From Gigaspora rosea (taxonomy: Eukaryota; Glomeromycota; Glomeromycetes; Diversisporales; Gigasporaceae), in the NCBI GenBank assembly GCA_003550325.1, contig QKWP01001692.1, positions 1 to 64,000 on the forward strand: a stretch of DNA of 64,000 bases, read 5' to 3'. The notes below the pieces were generated by a model. That model ran no database searches. It had not been told where the DNA came from and worked only from the letters and a program-made list of their open reading frames with translations. The translations under genes were made by a program, and so were the position numbers. This document shows, piece after piece, positions 20,111-32,747 of this stretch; the stretch's first letter is position 1; each line of letters begins with the position of its first letter.

Positions 20111-20388
20111 TCACTTTTTTTTTTTTTTTTTTAATAAAAAAATCTTAAAATCTTAAAATTTTTTTTAAAAATCATTTTGTATGCTTTTTTTTTAATAAAA
20201 AAATTCTTAAAACTTTTTTATTAAATTTGTAATCGATATTGATTGGCCGGTTACAAGCGATTGGTCACGTGTTCACATAATCAGTTTTGATTGGTTAATC
20301 ACAGGATGCATGGCCGTGCAGGTGTGTGGAATTTTCAAACCCTAATAAAAAAACTTATTTTATAAAAATAATACTTTATATATTTAGA

Positions 20389-20465
20389 TCTCTGGAATGA
20401 TAGTATAGCAGTTATGCTCCAAGGTTGCAAATTGAGAAATTGCTAGTTCAAATTCCTCTAGAGAC
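20389..20465 (+). repeat. tRNA-like sequence with A and B boxes
   Basis: TAGTATAGCAGTTATGC at 20401 resembles a Pol III A box and GTTCAAATTCC at 20446 a B box, about 30 nt apart. TCTCTGG at the start can pair with CTAGAGA at the end. Internal tRNA geometry is wrong (extra bases before the A box), so a SINE head or tRNA pseudogene is more likely than a functional tRNA. No anticodon is assigned. Confidence 0.4.
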
Positions 20466-21306
20466 AAATTAACATTAACTAACTGATTAAAAAACTAAAA
20501 CACTATGAGAAGACAGGAATCCAGTATTTGTGATAGTGAAACAAAATGTGTTTGAACTCAATTTGGAATAACTAAAGTTTCAAATCATAATATAAGGTCC
20601 AGGTCTGGATATATGTGGTACTATATGAACTCTTGGTCTTCTTCAATTGAAATCCTTATTTGGCTTTGCTTCTGGCATAATAATTCTAAATCTGGCTTAT
20701 CTGTAAGCTGGTACAGTGAATTGCATAGGTGCTCATAGAATTATTTAAAATATTTTTACTTTTGTATATCTTACTATATATAGTAATTTATTTACTATAT
20801 TTTGGTTAATTAAATTATTATTATAGTATTTTGTTTTTTTTTTACTTTAAATAAAATTTTAATTATTTTTAAAAAAAAAATAGTAGTAAAAATAATATAA
20901 TAAATTTGCATATAAATTATAAACTTTGCAGAAATATTATATAACTGAAACAAGGATAGCTTCACAAAAATAAATAAAAATAAAAAAAAATTTTCAAAAA
21001 TTTTTTTCTTTTATTTAAAAAATATATAATTAATTTTATTATTATTAATTTTTTAAAAAAAATTATTAAGTTTAGAATTTTTTTATAACTTTTTAAATAT
21101 ATACTTTTAGTAATTTTTATTTATAAAAAACCTTTAGTTGCTTTAAAAGCAATTTTAAAAATTTATTCTTTAAAGGAGTTATCTATATATCGCACCCAGT
21201 ATTATAAATATATACCACACCATGGATGTGATACAAGTATATATCATAGCCGGTATAATACTGTTTTTATCTAACTATCTTTATATCTAACTAAGTTTAT
21301 ATAATA

Positions 21307-21515
21307 GATTCACATCGAAAATGTGTGCCAGGTTTGTAAAACACTTCACAATCAGATGTAACGCAGAAACAACATCTATACTGTATATATAGAAAACTAT
21401 TAGTATAAAGGGTTTATTAAGCAGTTTTGCAAAATAAATAACTCTTTCCTAACCCCAAACCTAACTTAACCCTAACCTTAACAAATTTTGCTGTGTTACA
21501 TATTTCCGATGTGCT
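21307..21515. mobile_element. Possible TA-flanked MITE
   Basis: GATTCACATCGAAAATGTGT on the left resembles the inverted right end AGCACATCGGAAATATGT, and TA flanks both. The match is short and imperfect. The rest of 20466-21786 is AT-rich with no gene seen. Confidence 0.35.
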
Positions 21516-21786
21516 TATTTTACTATAAAAAAAAGATCAATTACATGCAACATGCTATAACCTATAACAAACGGTTGTTTTGTCAAAAATCGTTTATAAC
21601 TTCAAATTTAGTCTATGAAAGGGTCTTCTATGCATTAGTAAAAAATTGGTTTGCATATATATAGTATCTTCTAGTGGCAATATCCTAACCCTAATGAAAT
21701 GAACCAAAATAACGAAATGACCAAAATTTTATTTTGATAGCGATTCTATCCTTGTGCATGTTGGCCAATAAAATACAATTTATTAC

Positions 21787-22023
21787 TGTATAAAGGCGAT
21801 CTATATCTGATATATAAGGCTCTTGTTAACATAATTCGAATGCTCACCCTTACCCTAATATTGAAAATTAACTTTTTAATTGAAAATGCTATTTACTATA
21901 CCTGGTCATCGTACTGTAGTACAAAAACTGTATAAAGGCGATCTATATCTGATATATAAGGCTCTTGTTAACATAATCTGCCTTACCCAGCCATTTACTA
22001 TTCCTGGTTATTGTACTGTAGTT
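21787..22023. repeat. Tandem duplication of about 140 bp
   Basis: A 48 bp block beginning TGTATAAAGGCGATCTATAT and ending GTTAACATAAT is identical at 21787-21834 and 21929-21976. Each copy is followed by ATTTACTATACCTGGTCATC or ATTTACTATTCCTGGTTATT and TGTACTGTAGT. It is a recent local duplication with no coding role evident. Confidence 0.8.
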
Positions 22024-22239
22024 AATTCTTTCAGGGGTTAAATTCCCATACTTGTACATGCTATAAAATCTGATTGGTTACATTTGTAATACAGTTGTAA
22101 TAAATTACGCAAATGACTCTTTTATTATTTGTGAACAAAAAGCTGAAATAACATCTAAAGCATTGCTTTTATATTTTTTGATTTTGAGTCTTTCTACCAT
22201 TTATTTTAACTTTCAATACATCTCAAGTTGATCTTGCTT

Positions 22240-25205
22240 CATTTTTTATGAAAAGCTGCATTGTGACCTGTTTTACTAACATACCACACTTGTAGGAGCC
22301 ACGAGTTGAATTTTCTCCACGCTTCTGCTCTTTTTCAATGCTACTTATATATCCACACTTCAGAGGTCTACCTTTATCTTTGACTTTGGTTGGATTTTAG
22401 ATATCATTAAAGTTTACTGTAGCATGCTTAGTTTCTTCTGTTTCAAATTCTTGCTCAGTTTTAGACAGGTGTGGCTCCTCTACATTTAATACCATTTTAA
22501 GGCCTGGATTATTAAGAATAATAGAATTGGATGAATTTACAGCCATTACAGTTTGTTCTATTGTAGTAGTATTATGTTGATTTATGGGTTGCAAAAGTTC
22601 ATCATTAATTGGTGTTCTAATTTTGCTCTTGCTTTTCAATTTTTTGATATATTTCGTTAGGATCTGAATAATTTCGCTATTATCATTGTCTACAGCAAGT
22701 AGAGTTGCCTCGCATGCTAGTCCTCGGATTCGCCCATATTTGTCTCTTTTGTGGATAGTTTTCTTTATGGTTAGAGAGGCAACTTGTATAGTAGCTGGCA
22801 TACTAACTGGTTTGCGAATTATACTATTATTTGAATTTGGATCAAGCATACTTTGATCGTATTTTAATATTAAATTATTTTCTTTTAATGTTACTTGATC
22901 CTGATGTGAATTCTTATACCATCGGTTGGGTATCATCGATATATGAAATGCTGCTATATTTGAGTACATCATGACACGAAAATAGTGTTGACATATAATG
23001 CCTTTGAAAATGTTCATTAGGCATAAGCACAAATAAGAAATCAGATTGATAATAACTACAAAGTGAACATAATGCTTTCTTCTATCACATAAATCTACAA
23101 TCTTCCAAATTTCCTTTAGGTCTTCACATCCGATTTCATCGATCATAGTCTGAAGCATAATATTTCATGCACCTTTTTGATCTTTCAAAAATCCATTGCA
23201 GGCTTGTTCAATAATTTCCTATATTTTCCTTTAATTGTTAGATTATATACATATATGATTATTAATATCTCATTAATCATTACCTGTTCTTGAGTTAAAT
23301 CTTCATTTGTAGGTTCAATTTTATTTGCATTCATAAACAAGCATTCACTCATTTCAATTTTAGTTGCATTACTGATTGCTTCAGTCAAATACTTATCAAG
23401 AACCTTATTTATTTCAGGAAAGAGATCATGCTAGCTGTAGGTACTGATAAAACTGTTGTTAACATTTTGTATTTGTGGAATCGCTTCCATTGTATTCATT
23501 TTTTAATCTACTATCCAGACGGTCAGCAAGCTCACATAACGTTCCATTTGCACCAAGTTCTTTTTTAATGATCCAATCGTATCCTTCTACATGTGCGGTA
23601 CTCTCAGTACTAGCTGTAAAGATCTTAACAAATATGCATATGCCCATGATTGATGATTTTGATTAAGGACCCTGTGCAGGTCATCTTTTGCCATGGGTAT
23701 TTTAGTTGTATATTGTTTCACCTAACTTTGAAGAGTGGCTCATACAAACTATTTCTATATTGATAAAAATTCTTAATGAATTCTTCTCACTTATTTCCTA
23801 ATTTGGACTTTAAGTTTTTAGGAAGATTTTGGCCGATATGAAATATGCAATGTGCTGCATATGTGGTAGGAAATACAATGGGAATTGCAAAGTCCAAGGC
23901 TGGATCTGCATCTGTAAACATTACTATTGGTGGTCTATTTGTAGCTTTTTTGATAGATTGCAGAATCCATGCATATGTATCAAAGGTTTCATTACTAACT
24001 AATGTTTGACAAACAAGCTGTGTGTTTTTATTGTTGTCAATAATTACAAAAGACCTAATAGTATATGATATTGATTTGTTCATGCCGTATTGTCATTAAT
24101 TACCACATCATGATATTTCAACCACAGGTTTACCTGCTCAGGCGACATCCACAAAAGCTTTGTCAAGCGATTTTTTTTATCTAATTCAAATTTGACAACC
24201 CATTGTGGTTCTAACATCTTTTTTTTTATCAACGAAGTCAAGTAAGATTGATGCATCATTAATTTTATTTGAGCCCGATTTTTTAACTTTTTGAATTGCA
24301 TTGTGAAGATCATCATCGTAAAAGTTCAAATTAGGAAACCAAGCCTTGAGCAGTTTTTTTGGGTAGCAATCGATAGATTGGCATGTTTGGTCATAATTTT
24401 AACCTCCTTTAAGGCATCTTCGCTTAATGATCTGTATTTATTTCCAAATTCTTGAGTTTCCTGTAAGAGCTAATTATTATGTTCATTAACAAGTATGGTA
24501 ATTCTAATTTCAATCCCAGGTTCGCCAAAAAAAAGGTTACAATGCCAAGGACACTCTAGTCTCTTTGTTTTCGTATTGCATTGTGTTCCCTTTTGTGCTG
24601 CTGCTGGATCTTTTTGAGATTTATACTTTCCACCAAATTCACAAGTAAAGGTTCTACTACAAACTAAGCCAGCTTTGTTATGTTTTACTCTAAATTTGTT
24701 TATGCTGAATCCATTCCTTACACCAAAAAAAGAATTTTTCTACTTCTTCCCAGGTGCTGAAAGTGGTTTCTTTCAGAATATCTTCTGACGGTACTATAGC
24801 TATTAAGGTATTTCTGTTAGATTATTTGCCAATTTACTATCTTGAAAATATGTTAATATACTGTACATAAATTAAAAATTAGCCAAGGCAGTTCCCTATA
24901 GTTCAGGTTAATGATTAATGTTACTGTCATAGCAAATAGTATTTTACCGTTGCCTGAAGTGGAATCCGGATCAACTCTAGAGTATAGACACTCTGCCGAG
25001 ACTCGCCAGCACATTTCGGAAAGTAGACACGGGCCAGATAATCAAAGATTCAAACTTTTTGTGTTGCCATTATAATTTTGTATAGCTTTAGTATAACATT
25101 AATCATAAACTGAATTTTGGGGCTACTCTGGCTGATTCTTAATGAACATAGTAGGCGATGTTGAATTCATGTGCAATACTTTAATCACTTATTTGGCAAC
25201 TATTA
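22240..25205 (-). pseudogene. FAR1/MULE-type transposase, main part
   Basis: Minus strand, amino to carboxyl. A FAR1-like DNA-binding region (about 24795-24480) has GFSINKFRVKHNKAGLVCSR, CEFGGKYK and CPWHCN. A linker contains LLWMSPEQVNLWLKYHDVV. The MULE catalytic core (24083-23787) has FVIIDNN, MFTDADPAL and AHCIFHIGQNLP. A SWIM-type zinc motif, LCLCLMNIFKGIICQHYF (CxC..CxH), lies in 23158-22397. A last CCHC-like stretch continues after an in-frame TAA at 22397 to about 22240. An intron is predicted at 24794-24947 (GTAAAA..CTAAC..TATAG) joining RVDPDSTSGN to PSEDILKETTF. Several frame changes, one in a T run near 24730, make it non-functional. Its 5' part lies beyond the insertion at 25215. 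Confidence 0.8.
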
Positions 25206-25214
25206 ACCCAGATA
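25206..25214. repeat. 9 bp target duplication, left copy
   Basis: ACCCAGATA, identical to 27062-27070, flanking the Mutator-like element. Confidence 0.8.
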
Positions 25215-27061
25215 TAGAGTTATTACCCGGGTCGGGTGACCCATACGGGTCACCCGACCCAACGGGTCACGGTCAGAAATTGGCTCGACCCAGGTCAAAT
25301 GGGTCAAGATTTAGAATAGGTAAATTTATTAAATTACAAATCAATATCGAAATAAAAAAAAGATATTTATGCATAAACGTATTGTTTTAAATAGAATGCA
25401 TTTTTTTATTTCTAGAGTTATTACCGGGTCGGGTTACCCGTACGGGTCACCAGACCTGACGGGTCAGAAATTGGGTCAAACGGGTCAAGATTCAGAATAG
25501 GTGAAGTTTAATATTTAAAAAATATTGTTTTCATGAAAACGTATTAAATAGAACGCATTTTTTTGTTATTAAGTATCTCTCCAAATAAAACATATTTTAT
25601 GCGGATAGGTATCACTATTTGCATCAATCTGAAAATACTAACACGATTTATTGCTTTATTTAATGATAAGTATTTAGCAATTTTTCTTTAAAGTTTGTTC
25701 ACAATTTTCATTCTAACGGTTTATTTAAATCTTTAGGTGATTCCCTATATCTGCATCACACTGTTTTTCCTCTCATTTTTAATGCAAACGCGTTAGTTAG
25801 TTCGAATATTAATGAGATATTTAATAATATTATTATTATTTCTAAATTTTTTCGCTTGCTTTTTTTTTTTAATTTGTTAAATGGATACCGATTCTAAATG
25901 ACAATTCAGAATCGACATAAATTCAGAAATGACGTGGAAAATACATAAACTGCTTATCATTTTAGATACGTTAATTGATTTTATTGAGTATTTTATTAAA
26001 TATTTATTTAATAGTATCAGGTTCACTCGGTTTCGATCAACTCACCAATAATTACTTCACGGAAAACTTAATTCGCAGAGAATTAATTTCAGGCAAGGTT
26101 ATTTTGCAATCGATTAATTCACGGACAAGTCCGTTTCATAAAAAGTTATTTCATCAAAAACTAATTTTGGGCAAATTAATTCTAGTCATAAGTTGATAGA
26201 GTTAAGTTTATGTTTAAAGTTGATACAATTTATAAAAAAAATTCTTGATACAATATATTGAATTATTCGTATGTAAAATAATCTTGTCTGTAAAAATCAT
26301 TATCTACGAACTAAGTTTTCAGCAAGCGTTTTTGTCGATGAAATAATACGGAAGTAGATTCATTTATTTATTATGTGTCGATTATTTTATTTTTATTTCA
26401 AAAGAATCAACAATATAGTTTAGTCCACAATAATAATGAGGTTTTAACCTCTTCGAAAATTAATTTATTACAATATTAATTATATTATATAGTTAATGAA
26501 TGCGTAGCAACCAATAACTGTTTTATTTGGCAGGCGAAAGATCCAAAAGATCACAGGGTGATCGTTTTTACTTGACAATTAAAAAGCATCTGGCTTTGAA
26601 TTTAATGTGTTACCCATATCACGAAGGTGCTCAGCTTGCGAGCTCATTGAATTCAAAGCCAGATGCGCCATTATTGGATGCGAAACATCCAGTAACGGAC
26701 TTATTTGCTTTTTCTTTATAATAAATAAAAAATAAATCGCTTGAGCTTAATCGTCTATTTGGCGTATAAATAGTACTTATACGACCTATATTTATCATTA
26801 AAAGGAAACAAAATAATGTAAATATATATTCTATTTTAGAAAATTTTAATTTTAAGATGTACTTATAAAGTATAACGTTCCTGGTTTTAGCGCGACTGCC
26901 GTTATTTTCTGACCAGGGTCATAACTCTAGTTGAGACAAAAAATTAAGCATGTTTCCGAAGACAAAAAAAAAACAAGGAGTTGACCCGTTGACCCGGATC
27001 ATAACCCGGGTCAGTACTTGACCCGCCCGGGTCGGTAATTTTCGACCCGGGTAAGACCTCT
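25215..27061. mobile_element. Mutator-like non-autonomous TIR element, 1.85 kb
   Basis: Ends TAGAGTTATTACCCGGGTCG and, inverted, AGAGGTCTTACCCGGGTCG are flanked by the 9 bp repeat ACCCAGATA, the duplication length typical of Mutator-like elements. GGGTC/GACCC words crowd both ends (25225-25310, 26975-27056). The first 200 bp is tandemly duplicated: the end sequence recurs at 25415. Inside, 26527-26721 is a 64-codon frame, part of which (26588-26663) is an inverted repeat around GCATCTGGCTTTGAATT. I assign no product. The element sits inside the transposase gene described on both sides. Confidence 0.8.
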
Positions 27062-27467
27062 ACCCAGATACATACTATCTGTTGTATTGGATGTGTCATT
27101 CTCTATATTAAGTTGATTTTCAGCTTCTTTGGAGTAAATATTATATTCATTTTCTTAATCCGTTATGGCACATGCTTCGAATGTTACTTTGAAAATTTAA
27201 GCCGAATTAGATAAGAACTTTACTATATATTTTGTTGTTATTCTAATGTTCTTACTTACAAAATTGTCTAATTTCATTAAGGTCATTCAAAGCTATTTGA
27301 TTCAAAGCGATTTGATTCAAATCTATTTGATTCGAATCCATTCTTGCTGGGTCGTGGTCATTCAAATATGTTTCTGTTAGGTAGTCCAAATTCATTTCCA
27401 CTGGATAGTTCCAACCAAGTTCCATTAGATCATTCCAATTAGAGTCTATTAAATTGGTTTGTGTCAT
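27062..27467 (-). pseudogene. FAR1/MULE transposase, 5' exons
   Basis: The minus-strand start MTQTNLIDSNW at 27467 opens an acidic, low-complexity leader that runs to 27260. It has a hexapeptide-like NQI(D/A)LNQIAL repeat. GTAAGTAAG at the exon end and TTTTCAAAG 73 nt on define an intron at 27187-27259. The joined frame continues LTFEACAITD, one stop, then ENEYNIYSKEAENQLNIEN to the insertion point. Linking this to the catalytic part at 22240-25205 is inference from orientation, splice phase and the target duplication; the leader itself has no domain. Confidence 0.6.
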
Positions 27468-27608
27468 CTTGAATTTATATAGGCTTTGAAAAGACAAATG
27501 CGATTTAGATATATTAATCAGAAAAGGCAACTAATTAGATTGGAGTCAGGTGGATGAATACGAATTGTTAACTAAGAATTGGGTATGCACGTCAAAAGTT
27601 GTTCCAAA

Positions 27609-27785
27609 CAAGATTTAATATTATGATGTTATGTAACGTGCGGTATATAAATCTATCGCATATTAAATGCAAGATTTAATATTATGACGTAACGTGCAAT
27701 ATATAAATCTATCGCATATTAAATGCAAGATTTAATATTATGATGTAACGTGCGATATATAAATCTGTCGCATATTGCAAACTTT
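27609..27785. repeat. Tandem repeat of about 57-62 bp, three units
   Basis: AAGATTTAATATTATGA(C/T)GT, AACGTGC and ATATATAAATCTATCGCAT are repeated three times. From here to 28340 the words GCGATATATA and CATCGCA recur in mirrored pairs. Otherwise 27786-28567 is AT-rich with no gene seen. Confidence 0.8.
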
Positions 27786-28595
27786 TAATAAAGCTTGTTA
27801 ATTGGCTGTTTTAAGGCTTGTACAATGTGCGATATATAAGTGCATTGCATTTATAACATTTGTATGAGATGTGATCTATAAGCATATCACATGGCGCGAT
27901 ATATACTTTTTTTCTTCTTTAAAAACTATCTAATTAAAATTAGCTTAATTTTTTTTAAAGGATAAATATATGCAACGCACCATGCCCTGCGATATGCTAA
28001 TTCATCGCACACAATATGTAAACATAATTTGTAGATCCGTATAACAAATTTTCTATATAACAAAAATTTAAATTAATATAAGGTTAGGGTAAGGGTAAGG
28101 GTAAGGGTTAGTGTTAGAAAGTTAGAGTAGATGAGGGTATATACCAAAATTTTGCAAGTAATTTTTTTGTTAGAGCATGAAAGGTGGTTAAGTAGATGAA
28201 ATTTTTTGATATTACAAATTTCAGAAATTTTTCTTTATTTTGTTAAAGAAAATTTTCACGTTACACCTGTCTTCAAATTTAATTGGTAGATCGTTAGGGT
28301 GCGATATACAAGCGCATCGCAGTTTGCGATGCCTAATTAAGTTCTTTTTTAAATAAATTATATCAGATATCTATAATATTTATAGATATAATTTATAAAT
28401 TGAAACTCATCATAATTATATGAAATATAAATTAATTAATACTCTAATCATTGTATCAAAATCACGAGGCAATAATCTTGCTTCGTATGTGTACAATCAG
28501 AAACTTCATTTCTGATAATACAACTGGCTTAGGGTGTTTTTATTACAAAACCCATAATAATGTTTTTATGTATTAGATAAATTTCGTCTAACGGA

Positions 28596-30695
28596 CTAAT
28601 ATTTATTTTTATCAAAATTAATAAAATCAATATCGATATTATTATTTGAAATTACATCATTTGTAACACAACTAGTAAATTTACAGCTATAAATTGAACT
28701 ATTATCACTATCAATATCAAAGACTTTATATTCTATCACCATTTCATCATCTGATTTTAAAAATCCAGCCAAGAATTCAGGATTATTCATCCATTTTAAA
28801 ATAGTTTCTTGAATTTCTAAAGCTGTTGGTCGTTTTTCTGGATCATTATTCCAGCACCTCTTTAAAAGTTCAGCATAACGCAGTGCCGTACTTCTAAGGA
28901 CAGTCGGTCTTAATCCTTCACAAATTTCTATAGTCAGCCTTAAACTATCATATTCATATTCAGAAAATACAACACGGCCTGAAGAAATTTCCCACATAAT
29001 CATTCCAAAAGCATAAATATCTGATGCTTTGCTGAATTTGGTGAATGTGTTTCCACGCAAAATTTCAGGAGCCATATATGGTAAAGCACCATAAACTCCT
29101 CTAGATTCTGAGTCTAATGTTTTATTAACGGCAGTAGCAAAACCTAAATCACCAATATAAGCATTATATAAATCATTTTGAAATATATTTCCGCTATGTA
29201 AATCACGATGAATAAGACTATGCGAATGAATTAAATAAAGATCCATTGCAATATATGATAATAATTCTAACTTTTTCTCCCATTTCATTTGACCAACTTT
29301 ATGAAGGTTTTGACGTAAAGATCCCATTTTAGCATATTGCATAACTAAAATATATTCTCCTGTGTCTTCATTTTTTGATATTCCATAACATTGTAAAAAT
29401 GTAGGACTCTTAGTTCCAATATTTGTGTATGCATTTAACTTTTAAATTTACAAATATTTAATTAATACTGAATTATATTAATTATTAAATTTAATGAAAC
29501 TAACAAATATTATCTCTTTTATAAGTTCTTTACAGCTATTTTTTGATCCATGAAATAATTTAAGTGCAACAATATCTGTTTGTATATAACTTCTACCTGT
29601 GTTATCCATGACCCGATATTTCCATCTAGCAGAATACACAGTTGCAAACCCGCCCTTTCCAATTTTCTCTAGAAATTTTAATTCATTAAATGGGATCAAT
29701 GTTATCAAATTATTTTCATTCAATAATTTTTTTATAAAATCATCATTATCATAATTTTTATCGCTAATTGTTTTTTTGATCTTTATTACTTCTTGCTTTT
29801 TGTAACCATTCAATAGCTTTTTCATGATTAGGTAATGTTCCGTTACCATTTCGATAGCGTAATCCAACTTCATATTGTCCATCAGGATTCCCGCTTTCAG
29901 CAGATTTTAAATACCACTTAAACGCTTTCTTTTCATCCTTATTTGTGCCTCTACCATTTTCATAGCAAATTCCAAGATTGTATTGTCCATTCGAATTGTC
30001 ATTTTCAGCAGATTTCAAATACCACTCAAATGCCTTTTTTTCATCCTTATCTGTGCCTATGCCATTTCTGTAGCAGAATCCAAGATTAGATGTCCATATG
30101 AATTGCCACCTTCAGCAGATTTCAAATACCACTCAAATGCCTTTTTTCCATCCTTATCTGTGCCTATGCCATTTTGGCAACAGACTCCAAGATTATATTG
30201 TCCATTCGAATTGCCACCTTCAGCAGATTTCAAATACCACTCAAATGCCTTTTTTTCATCATTATCTGTGCCTATGCCATTTCTGTAGCAGGATCCAAGA
30301 TTATTTTGTCCATTCGAATTGCCACCTTCAGCAGATTTCAAATACCACTCAAATGCCTTTTTTTCATCCTTATCTGTGCCTATGCCATTTTGATAACACC
30401 ATCCGATAATACCTTGTCCATTCGAATTGCCACCTTCAGCAGATTTCAAATACCACACAAATGCCTTTTTTTCATCCTTATCAGTGCCTATGCCTTTGTT
30501 ATAGCAGAATCCGATATTATATTGTCCATTCGAATTGCCACCTTCGGCAGATTTTAAATACCACTCAAATGCTTTTTTTTCATCCTTATCTGTGCCTATG
30601 CCATTTTCGTAGCACCATCCAACGCTATTTTGCCCATTTGAATCACCACTTTCAGCAGATTTTAAATGCAACTCAAATTCAATCTTTTTGTCCAT
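28596..30695 (-). pseudogene. Sel1-repeat/TKL-kinase fusion gene, left copy, degenerate
   Basis: From ATG at 30695 (MDKKIEFELHLKSAESG) there are eight 36-residue Sel1 repeats of the form EWYLKSAEGGNSNGQ.NLG.CY.NGIGTDKDEKKAF, then a kinase. Kinase signatures are GKGGFATVYSA, VALKLF, HRDLHSGNIF, DLGFAT, YMAPEIL, SDIYAFGMIMWE and RPTALEI. Compared with the copy at 40298-41982 there are three lesions. A 1 nt loss near 30090 shifts frame in repeat 6. One extra A near 29775 breaks the linker (QKNN then stop). The intron donor GAG|GTAAAT has become GAGATAAT near 29513. The kinase exon itself (29434-28596) is still open. Sel1 repeats are protein-interaction solenoids; targets are unknown. Confidence 0.9.
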
Positions 30696-31242
30696 GGTAA
30701 TATCCGAGCAAAATTTATTTTTATAGAGTAGTCTTTGAAAATTTTAGAACGATAATTAAAGTGTAATATACATACGTACGTACGTACGACATATACTGTC
30801 TTATCTGTTATTGTTGTTGTAATGTTATGTCACACTAGATTCTGTCATACTAGATTCTTACTAGATACCTGATTAAGGAGGACCTTCATGTGATCGACTA
30901 ATTTACTGGCAGTTCAAAATATGTAACAGTAAGGAAATTCAATATCAGGTACGGACATTGAGGTATGCGTTATCCTATATAAACCAAGTCTTTATGTCAT
31001 TCATACTGTATGAACTGTATTTCAATTTTGCTTATGCATTATAATAATTCTTTACGATGGTTAAACGGATAATCATAATTGTTCAAGATTTTACGAAGAA
31101 ATTTGCAAAGATCAAATATCGTAGCAGCACAAAAAAAAGATTAAAAATCCAAATTCTACTTAAAAAGCGATTTAATCTTGTCCTTTTTATCGCGTTTTTC
31201 AAATTACTGTTACTGCGACGATTATTTATCTATAATTTTTAG

Positions 31243-31262
31243 GCGAAACCTGAAGGTTTCGC
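31243..31262. repeat. 8 bp GC-rich perfect hairpin
   Basis: GCGAAACC TGAA GGTTTCGC. It is conspicuous in AT-rich DNA, 3' of a 61-codon plus-strand frame (31057-31242) that I do not recognise. 30876-32747 otherwise holds no supportable gene. Confidence 0.6.
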
Positions 31263-32747
31263 GCTAATGAAAGCAAAATTTAGTTTGGTTTTCCATCAAT
31301 TAAAATCCCAAATGACGAAACGATAAAATTGACGAAAGATGACAAAATTGATGAAAGGCGGCATATATCAAGTTTATGTGACTGATCCAGTCATTTTTTA
31401 TATCAATAACAAAATATCTTCATTTCTAAACTTCAATAATTTGACTGTTTAACAAATTCAAATTTTCGTTGGTATTAAACATTTCAAAAAATGTTATAAA
31501 GATCTGAATCTTTATCAAACATTGTTTGCCAAAATTTATGTTTTTATATAATATTTGGTATAGGAACTATACATGATCAAGTGACGGATTCGCCACCTAG
31601 TTTCATTTAATCAAATCGACTAAGTTATTTTTTAAAAATTGGCTGAACTAGTAAATTAAGTTGATTTTATGTGCTAGCTATTGTTAATTTGATAATTTTT
31701 AATTTATTAAGGCTAGTTCGAATAGAATATAAAATACGGATTTAAAAACTTTTTATGCCTGAATTATCTCAATGCTAGCTGAATTAACCGATTAATATGG
31801 TTAAGTTGACTAGTTAAGAAATTTTTTGGAACTCTGATTCTTATTGCGTACGTACATGTACGTAGATTTTAGATTTTTGTCAACGGGTTTTTTTTTATAT
31901 GGATCTTACTTTACTTGGTTATATTTTAACCTAAACACTATATTTTTTTTTGAATGTCATATTTCACTGGCAAACTCATTACAATCATGACCGAGAAATT
32001 GAATACTCTTAATAAAGAATAAAATATTGAAGTAGTATTCGTGCAAGAGTTGCTTAAGTCTTTAATTTTTTGATCGAACAATGTTTTCTCTTTCTTACTT
32101 TGTGCTTCAATGCATTGTTTAACTAATGGCACGACTGAAAATTTAACATGGCATAATATAATTATAGACTATATACAATATAAATATATATTGAGCATCA
32201 CTTTTGATTTATCCAATCAAATTATTTATAACTAATTAAAGCATAATTTTAATAATAATAGCATGACAGTTTCGCTGTTAACAAATCCACTAAAGGTTTG
32301 CGCAAAATAAATTATATTCATCTGACACAACTATATGCAAATTTTGGTCGATGTGTGTTAAATGTCAAATTATTTAATTTCATTCTTGATAAACAGAATC
32401 TCTCATTTCACTTATCAAATCCCGCATAGTAAAAAAAAACCCCCCCATAAATTAGCGTAGATCAACCATTAATCGAAAAGTCGGATTAGGCGTAACGAGA
32501 AACTAAAGCAATAAAAATCGACAGTAACTTTATCTATGATTGCGTTCTAACAGAATGAGTTTGATAAATTTAGAATTAGTTATATATTGATGCACTGCCT
32601 TAATGACTAATGTGCTGTGTTTATTGATTCGATTTTCCACATTACACTTTATCCCAAACAAAATTATATTAATAAATAGTAAAAATATGTATTTATTATA
32701 TTCTGATCTCTTGTTTGATTTAATACATTATGACGTAGTTATGATCC

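Noticed and set aside
20389..20465. Functional tRNA gene
   Set aside because: A and B boxes are present but the spacing before the A box and the D/T-arm pairing do not fit a tRNA.
27609..30695. CRISPR-like regular repeats
   Set aside because: The repeats are either contiguous tandems or protein-coding Sel1 units, without unique spacers or cas genes.
30057..30700. Plus-strand repeat proteins rich in His/Cys/Phe
   Set aside because: They are antisense reads of the Sel1 repeat array; the 108 bp periodicity explains their regularity.
31057..31242. 61-codon basic peptide MVKRIIIIVQDF
   Set aside because: Low-complexity Lys/Ile/Leu composition expected from AT-rich DNA; no family, intron or homologue visible.
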